From NCBI GenBank assembly GCA_021399435.1, contig JAJTUP010000045.1:62001-126000 (forward strand): a stretch of DNA of 64,000 bases, written 5' to 3'. Shown here one piece after another: positions 60,970-64,000 of this stretch. Source of the stretch: Diaporthe sp. PMI_573. Taxonomy: Eukaryota; Ascomycota; Sordariomycetes; Diaporthales; Diaporthaceae. The notes beneath the pieces were generated by a model. The model had not been told where the DNA came from and made no database searches. It saw only the letters and a program-made list of their open reading frames with translations. The first letter of the stretch is position 1. Every line of letters starts with the position of its first letter. The position numbers and the translations under genes are program-made.

Positions 60970-61605
60970 ATGGAGCTCTACCAAGCTTTTGCAATCATTG
61001 TCCAAATTCTGGTGCTTTACGTCGCCACTACCTCATTCAGCTCCTGGTATCGCCTCCGCCATGTCCCCGGCCCTCGTCTCGCGGGCTTCACGCGGTTCTG
61101 GCTCGCCATAACGTCCCTCGGCGGCCGCATGCAGCAGGTCTGGGTCGATCTCGAGAAGGACTATGATTCTCGCGTGGTCCGCATAGGGCCGAGTATGGTG
61201 ACCACGAGCGACCCTTTGGCAATTCGGCGCCTCGCTAGTGCGCGTAGTTCTGCTCAGAAAGATGAGTGGTATCGTCGCGCTAGGTTTGCAAAAGGCGTTG
61301 ACACGCTGTTCACTTTGACTGATGCTAAGGTTCACGATGGGTACAAGTCAAAGGCGGCTGCTGGATATTCTGGGCGGGAGTCACCTGCTATTGAGGATGG
61401 GATTGATGAGCAGATTGCGTCGGCTTTGCGGCTGTTGCGCGAGAAATATGTCTGTTCTCCTACGTCTTCACCTGAGAATACTGAGCAGACAGGCAAGAAG
61501 GATGACTTTCGCCCCCTTGATCTGGCCAAGTTCTCGAGCTATTTCACTCTGGACGTCATCACTAAGGTTGCCTTCGGAAACGAGTTTGGGTGCTGCGGCC
61601 TTTAG
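60970..61605 (+). pseudogene. Cytochrome P450, N-terminal part only
   Basis: ATG 60970. Residues 1-25 are a membrane anchor (IIVQILVLYVATTSF), followed by the proline hinge HVPGPRLAGFTRFWL, then VVRIGPSMVTTSDPLAIRRL, which is the typical start of microsomal fungal P450s. The chain goes through KVHDGYKSKAAAGYS (helix C region) to SYFTLDVITKVAFGNEFG and ends within four codons at 61605. The I-helix (AGxxTT), ExxR and the heme-binding FxxGxRxCxG are missing. About 210 of 500 residues remain. There is no stop inside, so the loss is a deletion and not decay. Confidence 0.85.
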
Positions 61606-61789
61606 AGTAGAACCAACGGAGTTTACGCCACTGGTTGGCATGTAGGTCTGCGTTGGACGCTGAGCTGTCTGAAAACCCTCTATTGAGCACTAATATTGAC
61701 ATGTCATAACCTTCACAGTCAGGTAGGATTAAGTCATCTTCAGACATGATCTTGGCCGCCGCCAGATTGCGTATTCCCGTTACATTGCC

Positions 61790-62012
61790 GCGGTGACGAC
61801 CCGACTGATACGTTTGAGCTTTGCCATAGCCGCTATGAAGCCGGTAGGGGATGTGGCAACGAAAGCCATGCTTTCACCAAGTTCGTAGCATTCGCCAAGC
61901 CTTTGCAGGAGACATTGTCGAGGCAGATAATACGCCCGTCCTGTGATGGGCCAGGGTGCAGCAAGCTGTTTAAGGCTGGAGAAATGGCCTACAAGTGCAG
62001 GAAATGCGTGTT
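61790..62012 (+). pseudogene. Zinc-finger fragment, UBR-box-like
   Basis: The frame reads FTKFVAFAKPLQETLSRQII, then PSCDGPGCSKLFKAGEMAYK and CRKC, before a likely GTGAGT donor. C..lFk.GE..Y.Cr.C resembles the first half of the UBR box that binds destabilising N-termini in N-recognin ubiquitin ligases. Only about 70 residues look coded; the rest of the finger and protein are absent downstream. Another short Cys-rich finger is possible. Confidence 0.35.
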
Positions 62013-62496
62013 TGTGAGTGATGGAAAGCGCTTTCTTACCTTATTGCGCTACTCATGTCAAATTAGTGGAGTTGGATGTAAGAACAGAACTTATTCAATG
62101 GAGCGGATAGAGTATTTATAACAGCATTAGTGTCCGTTTCTCTTAACAAGTTTAGGGAATTACTAATCGGACAAATTTGTGCATATCCTTGAGTTCCTGC
62201 CCGAGTGAGTGAATGTCAGGGTCCCTCTCACAATCACAAAAGCCTGTGCCAGAAAGGGCTCGGTGAAGGGTTCGGTGTGCCTAACAGGATGACCGACTGC
62301 TGCTTCGGCGCAGCTAGTTCCATGCGCAGGCGCAGCTCCCTCGCCGCTACATATCCTTCGCCACTCTGCTTGCATCTCCCACCCTCACAGTGAATGAGCG
62401 GCATTCCTGTCACTAATGAAATCTCGGCTTCCTGAATGCAGTGTTCCCTTTGACGAGGCTCACGAGGTGAGCCTGTGTCCCATCACCACGATATGG
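62013..62496. other. No gene recognised
   Basis: Downstream region of the oxidase gene; short frames only. Confidence 0.5.
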
Positions 62497-63819
62497 CTAT
62501 AACCGTTCGAGTAACCTTTCGCCGTGATCTCTCATTGGCTCCGGAAGTTGGCTGTTCATAACCTCTTGCAGAAGGCACTTGACATCACCTGCACAACCAA
62601 AGGCTAGACTCCAGCCGGCGCCCCCATGACCATAAGAATGCACGACTCGGCTTATTTTTCCAGCAGGTGTCCACCGGAGCTCGCGCTCGACGCGGACATT
62701 TCTACCGCGAAAGGGCCGTAGTCCCTGCGCGAGTGGGTACTCCTTGTCGAGACGCGCGTTCTTGAAATCAGGCAAAAATGCTTCGCAACGGGCCCTCATT
62801 CGCTTGATATCCGGGTGGTCAATGGTAAGATTCAAGTTTTTCTGACCTGGCTGGACGATCCCTAATTTAGACTTTCAGCTTGTGGACCAGGACGAAGAGT
62901 CAGGTGGGAGACGCGCAAGGGACATACCTCCCAAGTACAGAATGCTGTAATTCCGCGGAACGATGAACACCATCTCGTTATCTGAAGCTGCATCTGCTGA
63001 GACAGCAAGGGCAGCCTTGACTTTTGGGAAGTCCTTTCCATCGTTGATCACACGGATCATGGCGCCACGGAGCGGGTAACAGCTTTCATCGTTAGCCACC
63101 GTGGCGCTTCCGAGCCCTGTGCAGTTGACGATGGCATCCGCACAGAAACGGGCGCGCAATGAGTCCTCAATCAGGAGCAGGTCCTCTTGGATCTCCTCAG
63201 TCACAATTATTGCACCTTTCGCTGCCACGAGCTGCATTAGCCACTCCATAGCGACGTCGGTGTCAATTTGAGGAGACAGAATTTCGTACGCGTCCACAAT
63301 GCCATGCCGTGGGTTCACGCGATGTTGTTCTGCCAGGGCTGGGTTCCGGCAGAATCCCTTTACGCCAGATATACTGAGTTCTTTCATCTTTTGCAATTCA
63401 GCCGGATTCTCGTCAAGTGAGCGGGGAAAGAAAAACCCCGCCGGCCTCATCACCACGCCAGACTTCATTTCGCCCATCATCGGGTCTGCAAGCTGATCCC
63501 AGATGTGGTACGATGTCATAGCCCATCGCTTGGAATGATGGAGAGAGATTTTGTCGATGTGCTGACCGCATACTGCAGGTGGGTACTCCCAGAGAGCTCC
63601 AGCGATCTGGCTAGTCAGGCGTTGAGCTTTGGTCCAAGAGGCCCATTCTTTGGCTATTATCGTAACATTATGACCGGCGTCAAGCAGCGTCCAAGCGGTG
63701 GTAAGGCCTATGACGCCAGCTCCAATGATCAGAAAATGGTGGGAGGTCTCGTTTGGATAGGCCACCCGGGAGCTACCGGGGCCGATGTCGTGATATAGAC
63801 GAAGTGGTGCTGAATTCAT
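62497..63819 (-). CDS. D-amino-acid-oxidase-family FAD oxidoreductase
   Basis: Exons 63819-62928 and 62861-62497 with a 66-nt GT-AG intron (donor GTATGT) total 1257 nt, a multiple of three, giving 418 residues. ATG 63817-63819. Residues 29-52 are the FAD Rossmann motif (FLIIGAGVIGLTTAWTLLDA). SQIAGALWEYPPAVCG and ADAIVNCTGLGS are family segments. YPLRGAMIRV precedes the substrate part, and after the splice (YLGG-IVQPGQKN) the tail has GLRPFRGRNVRVERE and VVHSYGHGGAGWSLAFGCAG, the C-terminal DAO signature. Such enzymes deaminate D-amino acids with O2, giving keto acid, ammonia and H2O2. The last residues (ERLLERL) are not a plain SKL peroxisome signal. Complete host gene. D-aspartate oxidase or a sugar/glycine oxidase relative cannot be excluded. 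Confidence 0.9.
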
Positions 63820-63924
63820 GATGGTTTAGGAGACTCTCACTCGGAGTCGTGGCGTTAGGAAATAATTGGGAAACGACTTTGAGGATTGACTAAAGATTGA
63901 GGCTATTAAACCTGAAATTAGTTA

Positions 63925-64000
63925 ACGTGGTTTACCAGTCAGCCGTGTTTATCACATGCCCGTGTTTTTTTTACTACCTCCACCAACTTTCGTCAACCCC
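63925..64000 (+). mobile_element. Left end of the position-1 pogo-like family, cut by the window
   Basis: TA (63923-63924) then ACGTGGTTTACCAGTCAGCC; the next 75 bases match 26726-26800 (ACGTGGTTCACCAGTCAGCC) at roughly 80% by eye, including ATCACATGCCCG and the closing TCAACCCC. The element continues beyond the window. Confidence 0.85.

Noticed and set aside
1..64000. Giant Starship-type mobile element
   Set aside because: Patatin-like sequence and mixed cargo made this worth testing, but there is no DUF3435-type tyrosine recombinase frame and no long terminal direct repeat in the window.

Overview
The window looks like a transposon-rich accessory region from a filamentous ascomycete (Pezizomycotina, probably Eurotiales such as Aspergillus or Penicillium; the order is inference). 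The signs are short 49-146 nt introns, host families typical of such fungi (rhodopsin-like membrane protein, D-amino-acid oxidase, FtsJ-like methyltransferase, HNH, Est1-type and FTA2-like proteins) and nearly every fungal transposon class in intact, broken and nested form. There are no operons, rRNA, tRNA or CRISPR arrays that I can support. All family names come from reading translated motifs by eye, not from a database search.

Layout. 1-11 kb: a mosaic of relics: the right end of a pogo-like element nested in a Tc1-like element, a cysteine-rich module with four stop codons, a KilA-N fragment, a short hAT deletion derivative with a perfect 8-bp target duplication, further pogo/Tc1 relics and a Helitron Rep fragment. 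10-15 kb: two tail fragments of a patatin/RING-like gene family, a class-III aminotransferase fragment and much unassigned sequence. 16-19 kb: an HNH-endonuclease-domain gene and a small unknown gene. 19-27.6 kb: a LINE 3' half, an intact hAT element (794-aa transposase with one intron), a TA-flanked pogo/Tc5-like element with one nonsense codon, and the left end of the pogo-like family seen at position 1. 28.4-33.5 kb: an apparently intact Ty1/Copia retrotransposon (1436-aa polyprotein, about 310-bp LTRs). 34.3-36 kb: an intact five-exon rhodopsin-family gene. 36-43.8 kb: hAT and Tc1 fragments, an FTA2-like kinase-fold gene cut by a hAT fragment, a second copy of the cysteine-rich module and a Gypsy RT-RNase H fragment. 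45-49 kb: an Est1-type gene and, divergently, the longest patatin/RING-like copy. 49.5-51.9 kb: a small unknown gene with a hairpin-rich leader, a second LINE 3' end and a DUF6601-like membrane-protein pseudogene. 53-58 kb: two hAT relics and a pogo fragment. 58.8-64 kb: mostly host sequence: FtsJ-like methyltransferase, an unknown gene, a truncated cytochrome P450, a D-amino-acid oxidase, and at the very end another left end of the position-1 pogo family.

The host genes do not form an evident pathway. The clearest themes are repeated transposon capture and truncation of host genes, stop codons of the kind repeat-induced point mutation makes in older copies next to intact younger ones, and dispersal of two uncharacterised gene families. 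The least explained signals are a tandem 54-nt hairpin repeat with compensatory changes upstream of a small gene, and the patatin/RING-like family, whose one long copy has lost the usual lipase motifs.
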